From Carnegiea gigantea (lineage: Eukaryota; Streptophyta; Magnoliopsida; Caryophyllales; Cactaceae), in NCBI GenBank assembly GCA_029747015.1, contig JAKOGI010000187.1, positions 186,001-250,000 on the forward strand: a stretch of DNA of 64,000 nucleotides. The letters are read 5' to 3'. Every line of letters starts with the position of its first letter. Within the stretch, counting starts at the first letter, position 1. The position numbers and the translations under genes were made by a program. Positions 37,128-47,899 of this stretch are shown here, piece by piece. Below the pieces are notes generated by a model. That model was not told the DNA's origin. It did no database searches and saw only the letters and a program-made list of their open reading frames with translations.

Positions 37128-38798
37128 GCAATACTTCGAAGTGCCAGTATATAAAGCCAACAAGTTACAGCCGTGATGTGAAAGGTGCCAGGAACTAATT
37201 CCTAAGCTTCCTACAATGTTTTCAAAGTTTCAATGACCTGCATGACAGACAAAACAAGAAAACTTGTTATTTATGTACCGCTGCTAATGAAGATAACTTA
37301 TGCCGCAAACAAAAGAAGTCACTCATGAGTCAAGACAAGCTCAAGAGAAATCTTTGTGATTGGCATGATTGTTTCATTAGAAGAATTGTCTGTCTTTGTA
37401 GAGCCCATGTTCATCAATGATGCATATGATACAAAGCTTCCCCACCCCCACCCCCTCCACTTTTTGTGCAAACAATTATATTGCTCTCATGATGTTCTCT
37501 TGACATGTAGGACTCTCATCCGAGAACAATGAGCAACGACAAAGAAAGACATAAAGATAAAAGCAAACACAACAGAAAACCACTAATCACCCCACACTGC
37601 CCCTTACGACCAGTCTAAATAAGAAAAATGGAATGTGTATGTTCTTCAACTCCGGCACAAGTGAAATAAATACCTTAATGCATCAAAGTCCATAATGTGG
37701 CAGCAAGACCGATGAATAGTCTATCTATGCTACTATACACACTCAAATCATGGGTGTGGCACTCTGACTACACTCTCACAGTTGAGGCAGGTGCTTGCTT
37801 TTAAACTAGACACACTAATGGCCTCGCCTCAAGAGTTCAAATTACTAAGTTATTCATTCACATACTAAGTCTTAGAGGTCACTTGGCCTAGTTTTTGAAA
37901 AATTGTTCTTGTTTCTTAAAAGCAGTTTCCCAAAAAGTTGTTCCAAAGAGGCTGTAAAGTGTTCTGCATTTTGCCGCTCATATGTTTTGGGGTAGTTTCC
38001 CTTGAAATGACCTTTGGAAAACAGCTTCAGTTACTAAACAAGATAATGTCTAGCTATTAAAAAAATTTGCACTTTAAAGTCTAAAGACTCATTCAAGCTA
38101 GATCAAACACATAATTAATACTCTTAGCGTATATCTGTATCAACTACTTTGACACTCAACTAAGTCATACTCAGCAATGAAACAAACTCTTCAATCAAAC
38201 TTGGATAAACTAATTGAAGAAAGCATTTGCAACCCAAAACAAGAACACAGCACTACTGAATTCAAAAGCAGCTATCTCCAAGGTTAACAGATAAAATATA
38301 ATGACAATTTACGCCTACACTTGAAAAATCAGATAATAAACTAAAATTGGAAATACCAGAGGATGTCATTGCAACAGCTAGCCAAAGCAAAACCAAGATC
38401 AGACTTACTGCATCTAAACTACCAAATGTTTCCAAATTTCATCTCCTATTAACCCCCCCCCCCCAAAAAACAAGCAAAACCGAGATGGACACTAAAATCG
38501 AACCCAGAACAGCACCACCAGCTAACAACAGCAGGCACTCAAACAGCATAAATGCGAGAATGTACCTAACAGAAACTCACCATTTCCCCAAAAAGGAACG
38601 AATTATCGTATTTCCCTGAAGTTCCCCCAATTAATCAATGGCAAAACGAAGCAATCAGTAGCGAACTCAAATCCTAGGGTTTTTCAACTTGAGCTGTTCC
38701 AACAATTACTTTCAATTATCCACCGATAAACAGACAAAATGAACAAAATACTTGGAAATTGAAACTGAAATCGGAAATTAGGGTTGATCGTGGCGTAC

Positions 38799-38990
38799 CG
38801 ATGCCCAATTATGCCGATCGCTGGTAGCAGAGGGGGGGTGAGAGAGAGAGATCGGTGGTTTTGCCGGCGGAGGAAGATGTAAGGCGGTGGTTCTACGCGT
38901 TTAAGCACAGGAGATTCCGCCGCCGTAAAACCAAGTAGACGATGTGATGACGACGACGACGATGACAACGGAAGCGGAAATTTTATTCTG
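38799..38990 (-). promoter_or_regulatory. Probable non-coding first exon and promoter edge of the 14-exon gene
   Basis: On the minus strand a (GTC)n-rich leader-like stretch is followed by a splice donor CATCG|GTACGCCACG (38798). A matching acceptor, CATGCAG before GTCATTGAAAC, lies near 37238. This gives a 5' UTR intron of about 1.5 kb, common in this gene class. An ORF through here (38684-38968) lacks an ATG and is not proposed as coding. Confidence 0.5.
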
Positions 38991-39468
38991 AGTCAACGGG
39001 TTTTCTATTCGTTACGCTTCCCTTTTCTTTTCTTTTTTTTTTTTTTCCCCTTCCCTCGCCTTTTATATTCTGGATCTTATCTATAATTATGTTTTTAGCA
39101 AGTCTCGTAGGACAAAACAGCGCGCATCTGTCTAAAACTCGTGAAACTTACCCGGTTAAAAGTCGAATCGGTGTTAAAAAATGAAAAAAACATAAAATTA
39201 TAGGAGGCGAATATTAATAAAATAATCTAGATATAAATACAGTAAGAATGTAGGTCTTATTTGCCTTATAACCGTTGTATCAATTCTCAGATCACACTTC
39301 CCTGTATAAATTCTATCACTGTTTTTTCAAATTTAAAACTGTGTGAATGTGATCTGTTTTGTGTGAAACTTGCTGTGAATGTTATATTTAGCATATGAAC
39401 CAAGCTGGTTTTGGGGGGGGTTGTCTAGTATATTAATCTAGCATATAGAGTGTAATTAAAAGAATTTA

Positions 39469-41388
39469 GGACCTGTTTTTTTCGTGGGTAAATAGGGTGG
39501 GTAAAAGGTTAAAGTAGGTTGAAATAGGTTGAGGTGGATTGAGTTAGGTTGAAGTTGGTATTTTTTTTTTTGAGATGGGTTGAAATAGGTTGAAGTAGGT
39601 TGAAGTGGGTTGATGTTGGTTGAAGTGGGTTGAAGTTGGAATATTTTTTATGTGCTGGGTTGAAGTGGGTTAAAATAATAAGAATGTAACTAATGTGTGA
39701 TAATTTATGAAGTTATCGAAATTTTGTGAAATTTTTGTTTATTATTTTTTATTTTTTATTTTTTATTTTTTATTTTTTATTTTTAACTTTTTATTTTTAT
39801 TTTTTATTTTTCATTTTAAATTTTTCATTTTTTATTTTTCATTTTTCATTTTTTAATTTTTAATTTTTTATTTTTCACTTTTTTATTTTTTATTTTTTTA
39901 TTTTTTGTATTTTTTATTTTTCAGTTTTTTTATCTTTTTATTTTTTAATTTTTAATTTTTAATTTTTCATTTTTCATTTTTAAATTTTCAATTTTTTATT
40001 TTTTATTTTTCATTTTTCTATTTTTCTTTTTTCTTTTTTATTTTTTATTTTTCTTTTTTGTTTTTATTTTTTATTTTTATTTTTTTATTTTTATTTTTAT
40101 TTTTATTTTTTATTTTTTTATTTTTTATTTTTCATTTTTCATTTTTTATTTCATTTTTCATTTTTCATTTTTCATTTTTCCATTCTTTATTTTTTATTTT
40201 TTTTTATTTTTATTTTTTATTTTTTATTTTCATTTTCATTTTTTACTTTCTATTTTTTACTTTTTTATTTTCATTTTTTATTTTTTATTTATAGTTTTTA
40301 TTTGTATTTTTAAATTTTTATTTCTTATTTTTTATTTCTTGTTTCTTATTTTTTATTTTTTATTTTTAAATTTCTTGGTTCTTATTTTTTATTTTTTATT
40401 TTTTATTTTTTAAATTTGTTATTTTGTAATTTATTTTTTTAAAATTTTTAATTTTTAATTTTTATTCCAAAAATGAAAATTAAAATTAAAAAATAAAAAA
40501 TAAAAAGTAAAAAATAAAACAAACAACGTAAAAAATACAAAATATAAAATATAAAATATAAAAGAAAAAAATAGAAAAATAGAAAATAAAAAGTAAAAAA
40601 ATTAAAAAATAAAACATAAAAAATAAAAAATAAAAAATAAAACAATAAAAAATTAAAAATAAAAAATAAAAATAGAAAATAGAAAATAAAAAATCAAAAA
40701 ATAAAAAATAAAAAATAAAAAATAAAAAATAAAAAATAAACAATAAAAAATAAACAATAAAGAATAAAAATAAAAAATAAAAAATAAAAAATAAAAAATA
40801 AAAACAAAAATAAAAAATAAAAAATAAAAAATAAAAAATAAAAAAATAAAACATAAAAAATAAAAATAAAGAAATTGAAAAATAAAAAATAAAAAACTAA
40901 AAACTAAAAACTAAAAAATAAAAAATAAAAAAGAATGAACAAAAATTTCATAAAATTTCGATAACTTCATAAATTATCACACATTAATTTCATTCTCATT
41001 ATTTTAACCCACTTCAATCCACCACATACAAAATATACCAATTTCAACGCACTTCAACCTACATCAACCCACTTCAATCTAATTCAATCTATTTCAACCC
41101 ACCTCAAAAAAAATACCAACTTAAGCCTACCTCAACCTACTTCAACCGACTTCATCCTTTTCCCCACCCAATGTGCTCACGAAAATGACAGGCCCTAAAT
41201 CCCATATGATACTTTACAAATTATTAAAATTATGAGGGGGTGGGTTGAAGTTGGTTGAAGTAGGTTGAGGTGGGTTGAAGTTGATATTTTTTTTTTCAAG
41301 TGGGTTGAAATAGGTTGAAGTAGGTTGAAGTAGGTTGAAGAGGATTGAAGTTGATAAATGTGGATTGACCCATGAAAAGAACAGGCCC
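39469..41388. mobile_element. Large fold-back MITE-like element with minisatellite ends and (TTTTTA)n arms
   Basis: Starts GGACCTGTTTTTTTCGTGGG after TTA (39466-39468). An internal inverted end lies at 41195 (CACGAAAATGACAGGCCC), and an outer end at 41388 (CATGAAAAGAACAGGCCC) is followed by TTA (41389-41391). The left arm (39469-39730: GGTTGAAGT units, then a unique stretch around AATTTATGAAGTTATCGAAA) is mirrored at 40930-41195. Between them about 710 bases of TTTTTA-type sequence (39731-40443) face about 460 bases of the complement (40470-40930). The 41196-41388 part carries another GGTTGAAGT array and may be a second element. It encodes nothing; the Phe/Ile-rich ORFs here are artefacts. 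Confidence 0.7.
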
Positions 41389-41554
41389 TTAGTTCAACAT
41401 GTGCTAACCAACTTAGAAGGTAAAGTCTTTGAAAATCATTGTCAATTACTTAGGTTTAAACCCCACCAACATTGGCCTTTCTGTTTCATGTAGATCCAAA
41501 AATGAAAGAATTTAATCCAGTATGTTGTTTGGCTTTTTTTCTTTTTTTTTTTTG

Positions 41555-41682
41555 GGATTCAAATGAGTTACAAAGGTAACAGAATACAAATGAAGGAGGA
41601 GGAATCCAACCTGAAATCTAATATACCCAGGACCTCAATCTTAACCACTTGATTAAGATCCCATCGGTATATTGTGTGGTTA
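41555..41682 (-). mobile_element. tRNA-derived SINE-like fragment
   Basis: The complement has ATCTTAATCAAGTGGTTAAG (A-box-like) and TTGGATTCCTCC / TTTGAATCCC (B-box-like remnants). It shares GACCTCAATCNTAACCACTT with 11168-11260. Confidence 0.4.
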
Positions 41683-42883
41683 TTGAGTATAAGTACAAAA
41701 TGATTTAATTGTTTATTGTGTATATATATTCGAATAAAATCCGCATAATTTGCAATCATGTGGGTATAGGTATGGTTCTTACTTTGAGACACCCGGTCGG
41801 TATGGATTTATGTATTTGTATGTATTTGCATCAATCAGTTGTGAATGACTTTCTGAATTGCTGTTTTCTACCGGTTTTCTCCAGCAACATTTCCAAGCTT
41901 TTTCCGACAATATTTCCAAGCTTCCATCCGTATTTGTTGCAATTAGCATCACATACAGATACAAACCCAGAAAGAGCCCGGTGGCTGTACTCTGGTGAGG
42001 TGAACTCCTGTTTTCGGCGGGATTCATCTCAACACCAGCCCGTCTTTGCCGGCGCATCTCTGCTCGTATGTCTGCCGGAGCTTTACAAGACTGGCTGCTA
42101 CAGCTTTACGACGGCCAGAGTCAGGTCATCGGCGGTAACATCTATTACTCCCGTTACTCAACCTTACCCCTATCCTTGTCCTGGTTCTGACTGTTCCCTA
42201 CCCACTGCCCCACGGTTGCAGCCCACCGCCTCTGGTGGGTGTCCCCAGTAAGGCTAAGGTTGAATCGACCACTCAGTACCTAGGCTTTCAACCGTTATAG
42301 ACTGGGCTTGCTCGCTCCATTCTATTTTTGTGTTTAGTGTACATCCATAGCCACATAGGCTCCTTCTGACTTTTACCTCCTTTAGAATTCTTGTGGTTTT
42401 TATTATTGTTTTTTGGAGTGTAGTCTTTTCCGTTGCCGCCTTTCTTCATTATTGCTTTGTTGTGGTAGCGGTTATTAGTCCTTATAAGGCTGCGTTTATT
42501 GGCTATTATTAGTCCTCATACGATTAATATTGCTTTACCAGCATCAGTGTTTCCTATTGTTTTTGTTATTGTTTTAATATTATTATTAGTAGCATCACCA
42601 CCTGCTTTGTAGTACTTAGCCTTTATCTACTATGATTTAAACTCCTTACAATCTCCCTATTATTGGTGCTGGGTATTATTGTTGTTAATATTGTGGTAAC
42701 TATTCTAGCTTTTGTATTACTGTTACTACTTTATTTGTTCCTGTTTACTGGTAGTATTATTTTTATTATTAGTATTAGTTATTCAGTTTTTTCGGTATTT
42801 GCTATTGTTATTCTGCTTCTGCTTTGATCTGCTTAAAGCATTTTACTTTGTGAGGTCGTACCCCCACTTCGATTGGATTTTGC

Positions 42884-42944
<61 letters not shown>

Positions 42945-42945
42945 G
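42884..42945. repeat. (TTA)n microsatellite
   Basis: About 20 pure TTA units just upstream of the LINE ORF. The flanking sequence from about 42360 is also rich in decayed TTA/TTG triplets, so it may be part of the LINE 5' region or a separate repeat. Confidence 0.85.
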
Positions 42946-43092
42946 TTTATTTGTTATTATTATTATTTATTTGTTATTAGTTGGTAGACCTCTAGGTGTT
43001 CGCGGGCTTCGTAAGCGTCTACGCCTGCGGCGAGCCATGTACCTGTTTCAGCCTATCCTCCAAGGAGTTTTGGGGTTGGGAGGGATTTAGGG

Positions 43093-44061
43093 TTGCGGAA
43101 GGTACGCCTAGTGTCCTGGAATATTGGTTCTCTCACGGGTAAGTCGATAGAATTAGTTAAGGCTTTGCGTAGGCGTAAAATTAGTATAGCGTGTGTCCAG
43201 GAGACGAAATGGGTTGGGGTTAAAGTTAGAGAGATCGATGGGTACAAACTTTGGTATTCAGGGTCAACCAAGGCGAAGAATGGAGTTGGCATCCTGGTTG
43301 TGAAGGATTTGGCGGACCAGGTGGTCGAAGTGAGGTATAAGAGCGATCGGATTATGACCATTAAAGTTTTGGTGGGTTTAGTTTTCGTGAACGTGGTGAG
43401 TGTGTATGCGCCCCAAGTAGGCCTGTCGGAGGAAACTAAGAAGCTCTTTTGGGAGGATCTAGATGCGGTCACCCAAGAGGTCCCTCGGAGCGAGAAACTG
43501 TTCATAGGAGGAGACTTTAACGGCCATATTGCCGCGGAGGCAGCAGGTTATGAGGGGGTCCACAGGAGTTTAGGTTTCGGAGGAAGAAACGCGAGAGGGG
43601 TCTCTGTGTTAAACTTTGCGGTGGCCTTTGATTTCTTGGTGGCCAACTCCTTTTTCAAGAAAAAGGAGGATCACCTAGTGACCTTCAAGAGTAGCTCCTG
43701 CAAGACACAGATTGACTACTTCTTCACGAGGAAGGAAAGTCGGAGATTGTGTAAGGACTGCAAAGTGATTCCTAGCGAGTTTCTGGGAACGCAACATAGG
43801 TTGCTGGTTCTAGATGCAGAGTTCAGGTATCCTAGGAGGACGAAAAGGAGAGTCGGAGAACCCAGAATTAAGTGGTGGACCCTCACGAAGGAGAAGACAG
43901 GGTTAATAGCAGAAAGAATAGCCGAGGAGGGAGCTTGGAGGAGGGCAGAAGACGCCGATTCGATGTGGGAGGCTGTGGCGGATTGCATCCGAAGGTCGAC
44001 TAAGGAAACCCTAGGTCTTTCCTGGAGAGGCGGGAACAGGATGGAGGGCGCCTGGTGGTAG
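43093..44061 (+). pseudogene. RTE LINE ORF, endonuclease part, ending at an amber codon
   Basis: About 322 residues with apurinic-endonuclease motifs: VSWNIGSLTGK, VQETKW, LFIGGDFNGH, QIDYFF and TQHRLLV. This is the EN domain that nicks target DNA for target-primed reverse transcription. The frame runs straight into the RT part at 44071 and is interrupted only by TAG at 44059-44061, directly after two TGG codons and before AACGAAGAGGTG (NEEV). In RTE proteins a third tryptophan is usual in this WWWNEEV-like motif (recalled), so a single TGG to TAG change is the simplest explanation. The first codon listed is TTG, not ATG. Confidence 0.85.
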
Positions 44062-44070
44062 AACGAAGAG

Positions 44071-45957
44071 GTGAAGGAGAAAATGAAGGCCAAAAAAGAT
44101 GCTTCCGCGGAGTTTATAAGCAGTAGTTCGGAGGAAGAGAGGGAGCAAAAGAAGATTGGATACAAGGAGGCCAAGAAGGTAGCCAGAAAGGCGGCGGCAA
44201 TAGCAAAGAGCCAGGTTTTTGATAGACTGTACCATAGATTGGGGACGAAGGAAGGGGAGAAGGAGGTTTTCAAACTGGCTAGGGCGAGGGAAAGGAAGAC
44301 TAGGGATTTGGGAGTGGTAAGGTGCATCAAGGACGAAGAAGGTAAGGTGCTGACTGAGAATGATGAAATTAGAGAGAGATGGCAAAGGTTCTTTGCTAAA
44401 CTTCTCAATGGGGAAGGAGTGCGAGACGACTTTAGTAGGGGCGAAGAGTGTAGCGATCAGCGAGCGGGCGACCTTATAGCAAAGGAGGAGATTAGGGAGG
44501 CCTTGAAGAAGATGGCGAATGGGAAGGCCGTTGGCCCAGACCAGATTCCAGTGGAAGTTTGGAAGTTTATGGGGGAGGTAGGGGTAGATTGGCTCACGGA
44601 GCTATTTAATGTCATTTACAGGACTACCAAGATGCCCAGAGAGTGGAGGGACAGCACAGTCATCCCACTGTACAAAAACAAAGGGGATATTCAAGTTTGT
44701 AATAATTTTAGGGGTATTAAACTGCTCAGCCACACTATGAAGTTATGGGAGAGGGTGATTGAGAGAAGGTTACGCGAGGTTGTAGAGATTTCAGAGAACC
44801 AATTTGGTTTCATACCAGGCAGATCGACCACTGAGGTGATCCACCTCCTCAGAGGGCTCATGGGCTTGTTCAGGGATAAAAAGGTGGATCTCCATATGGT
44901 GTTCATTGACCTAGAGAAAGCGTATAATCGAGTCCCAATGGAGGTATTGTGGAGGTGTTTGGAAGAGAAAAGGGTGTCACTCGCGTACATCCAAGTAATT
45001 AAGGATATGTACGAGGGAGGGCGGACGCGTGTTAGGACACCAGGAGGGGTCTCTAAGGACTTCGCTGTTAGTATGGGCCTTCATCAGGGCTCCGCCGTAA
45101 GCCCATTTCTTTTCACTTTAGTTTTGGATGAACTCACTGGAGGAATTCAGGATGAAGTGCCTTGGTGCATGTTATTTGCAGATGACATCGTTCTTATCGA
45201 TGTGACCAGGCAGGGGGTAAATGACAGGTTGGAGAGTTGGAGGCATACGCTGGAAGTTAGGGGTTTTCGATTAAGTAGATCAAAAACGGAGTACCTCCAT
45301 TACTATTTCAGTGGTAGGATAGAAGAAGGGGGAGAAATCACACTGGATGGGAGGGTGATACCAAAAGTCGCTAAATTTAAGTATCTGGGCTCGATCATCC
45401 AGCAAAATGGAGACATTGACGAGGATATTAGCCAGCGGATAAGAGTGGGTTGGCAAAAGTGGAAGTCAGCATTAGGGGTACTGTGTGACAAGCGAGTGCC
45501 CCTAAGATTGAAAGGCAAAGTCTATCGGATAGTAGTTAGACCGGTTGTTCTCTATGGATCGGAGTGTTGGCCTCTAAAGAAGACGCAGGCCCAAAGGTTG
45601 ATGGTAGCCGAGATGAGAATGATCAGATGGATGTGTGGTTTTACGAGATTGGACAGAATTAGGAATGGAGTAATCAGGAGCTTAGCTGAAGTGGCCCCCA
45701 TAGAGAAGAAGATGAGGGAATCGAGACTCAGATGGTTTGGCCACGTAAAGAGGAGAAGTATGGCCGCCCCAGTGAGGAGGTGCGAATTGATCGTCCCCCC
45801 TGGTGGAAAGAGAGGGAGGGGTAGACCGAAAAAAAGTCTAGAGGAAGTGGTTAGAGAGGACTTGAGAGTTGCCGGTCTGACGGAGGACATGATTCAGGAT
45901 AGGAGGTTGTGGCAGGATAGGATTAGGGTCTCTGATTGTAAGGGACCGGACGCGTAG
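44071..45957 (+). pseudogene. RTE LINE ORF, reverse transcriptase part
   Basis: About 628 residues from the first downstream ATG, in the same frame as the endonuclease. RT motifs in order: AVGPDQIPVEVWKF; REWRDSTVIPLYKNKGD; CNNFRGIKLLSH; ENQFGFIPGRST; VFIDLEKAYNRVP (catalytic Asp); GLHQGSAVSPFLF; LFADDIVL (catalytic FADD); SKTEYL; KYLGSIIQQNG. The C-terminal part ends with RMIRWMCGFTR and RLRWFGHVKRR. All catalytic positions I can check are kept and there is no further stop or frameshift, so the insertion looks young. Copy-and-paste transposition would have needed a helper protein or a suppressed stop. Confidence 0.88.
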
Positions 45958-46308
45958 ATGGTAGTAGCTCCGGTGGGGTGGGGGCGGGTTTGGTTTTGGG
46001 GTGCTTGTCTGCAGGTCGTACTTTTCTGGGATGTGACAACATCTAGTGACGGCATCTAGCGCCCCTGGTGGGTTAAGGTATGTCTCTACTCCTTGATTAT
46101 TTCGCTCTCCGACACATTTTCTCCTCCTTGGTTTTGGTTTGCATTCGTTTTCTCTATAAACTTTTTTCAAAAATTGTTTTGTGGGTCTTAAGAAATCGAC
46201 CTCTCTATGGGTAGAAATACCGGTAGGAGTAAGGTTGCCTACAGTTAGATCTCCCCAGACCCCGCGAAAGCGGGACCCACATTGGGAGTTGTTGTTGTTG
46301 TTGTTGTA

Positions 46309-47899
46309 TACCAGTGAGGTTACACGACTAAACCTGCCCCACATTAGTCCCATTGTTAGCCTACTTGTATGAGACCATATCACCTAAATTTGTCGTAAGA
46401 GTGATATTTTAATGGTAAACTTTAATTAATGTTCTTCTTTTTACACAAATACTTTAATGAAGGTGAGGCTGAATAATATTTCATTTAGGAGGTAACTTTG
46501 ATCAAAGTCACCACTCTATAAATTATTAGTCATTCCAAAATTAAAAAGTAATTTTAGGATGAATTATTGGTAATATTTAAATCTTCAAAAATTCACCCTT
46601 GAAAAAGTCCATCTCATAATAACTCATATAGAAGAAGCTCCCACTCAAGAATTTGTATTTTATCTGAGCTTTTTTTTTTTCTTTTTCTGTGTGAAGTATA
46701 ATGATCAATAAAAAAAACAATATAATCCCTCCGTACCGTAATTTTTATCCGACCTAGGTAATATGAAATTTTAAAGTAACATAATTTAATATTGTGTCTC
46801 CTACTGTTTTTAGAGTAGAGATAAACTTTTTAGTATCAATCATATTTAAAAGAAAATTTAGTTTGGACTTTCATAAAAAGAAAAAGGGCTAAAACTTATA
46901 GAACGAAGCCATACCTATTATAACACAAGAATATTAATCTCACAATACGAGGCAAGTATTGATAATACCTATTTTGTATGAGAATATTGTTTAGTTTGCT
47001 TCTCAATTACTTGTCAATGAGTGCGTTTTTAGGTGCGGCTCAACCCCCTCTTCTGCACCCTAACGCCCTCCCCCCCCCCAAAAAAAGGAAAAAAAGAAAA
47101 AAAAAGGTTAGCCACAGAATTTACTATTCCATTTGCATTATTGTTAAAGAATCCATAGACTTACTAAACTGTTCAAATCAATCATCTCTTGGGAGTTGAA
47201 TAAGCATCAAGAACGAAGAGAATCAGTACAGCTTCCAGTGTAAATTCCATTTTTACGGGATCAAAAGAGTAAGTATTTTTATTGATTACCCTTTACACCT
47301 TTTCACTCCCCTGTCCCTGGGCCAACCAAGGTCCCCACATGTCTTTGAAGTATCATCTATTTTCAATCATTTGAAGAATTAACTGCTACAACTAAAAACC
47401 ACGCATTTTAGGCCTCCGATTGGATCAAAGCCCCATATATGACTGATGTTTAGGGACCTTTCTAATAAGCTTAAGTGTGTTTTCCTCTCATTTACGGAAA
47501 AAAAAGTGGGTTTTTCCCTTCAGGTATTTACAACGAAATTTTCGATATGCTTGTAAACATATAAAAAAAGGGTCCAAAAAAGAAGAGGAAATGATGAAGG
47601 GATTTGTGACATGCAAATGTTACTCGAACAAAATGTCCATGTAAACATACGAAATTGTATTTACTAAGTTACAATATTCATCCTGTAAGCTAGGACAACC
47701 ATCTTACAACCATTAATGGCCCTGTAGCATCCGTTCCATTCAAAAAATCATGTAAAATTCCATACGTTTTTCATTTCCAATTAAACATCAAATGCCAAAT
47801 CTTTCCCCCTTTTTACAATTGAATACTTATAATTTACAAAGCATCACCAAATCAGATAATGAGAATGGCTAAAACTAGTACTAAGGGCAAAAAGAAGGA
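46309..47899. other. Intergenic region between the LINE and the hydrolase gene
   Basis: AT-rich, no recognisable gene. A nine-C run followed by an A-rich stretch lies at about 47070-47105. The right end should hold the 3' UTR of the minus-strand hydrolase gene. Confidence 0.4.

Larger units (their letters stand above)
43015..46308 (+). mobile_element. RTE-clade non-LTR retrotransposon (LINE), nearly intact
   Basis: A single long frame (43015-45957) encodes an endonuclease followed by a reverse transcriptase, with no ORF1 and no RNase H, as in the RTE clade. The 3' UTR (45958-46287) ends in a (TTG)n tail at 46288-46308. The tail region (GGTAAGGTTGCC type, AGATCTCCCCAGACCCCGC, GGGACCCACATTGGG) matches Au-SINE 3' ends and the short fragments listed elsewhere. 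The 5' end is undefined: the frame opens after a TAA at 43012 and no in-frame ATG precedes the endonuclease. The true 5' boundary may lie hundreds of bases upstream. No target duplication was found. Confidence 0.85.

Noticed and set aside
40058..40854. Phe/Leu/Ile-rich ORFs resembling membrane proteins
   Set aside because: They are translations of TTTTTA-type repeat arms in the fold-back element, on both strands, with no conserved motif.
41709..42251. 180-aa ORF upstream of the LINE
   Set aside because: No recognisable domain; low-complexity Ser/Pro ending and position suggest LINE 5' flank or chance.
42712..42987. 91-aa leucine-rich ORF
   Set aside because: It is a reading of the TTA repeat and its decayed flanks.
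43053..45890. Several minus-strand ORFs of 70-230 aa opposite the LINE
   Set aside because: Antisense shadows of the GC-richer LINE coding strand.
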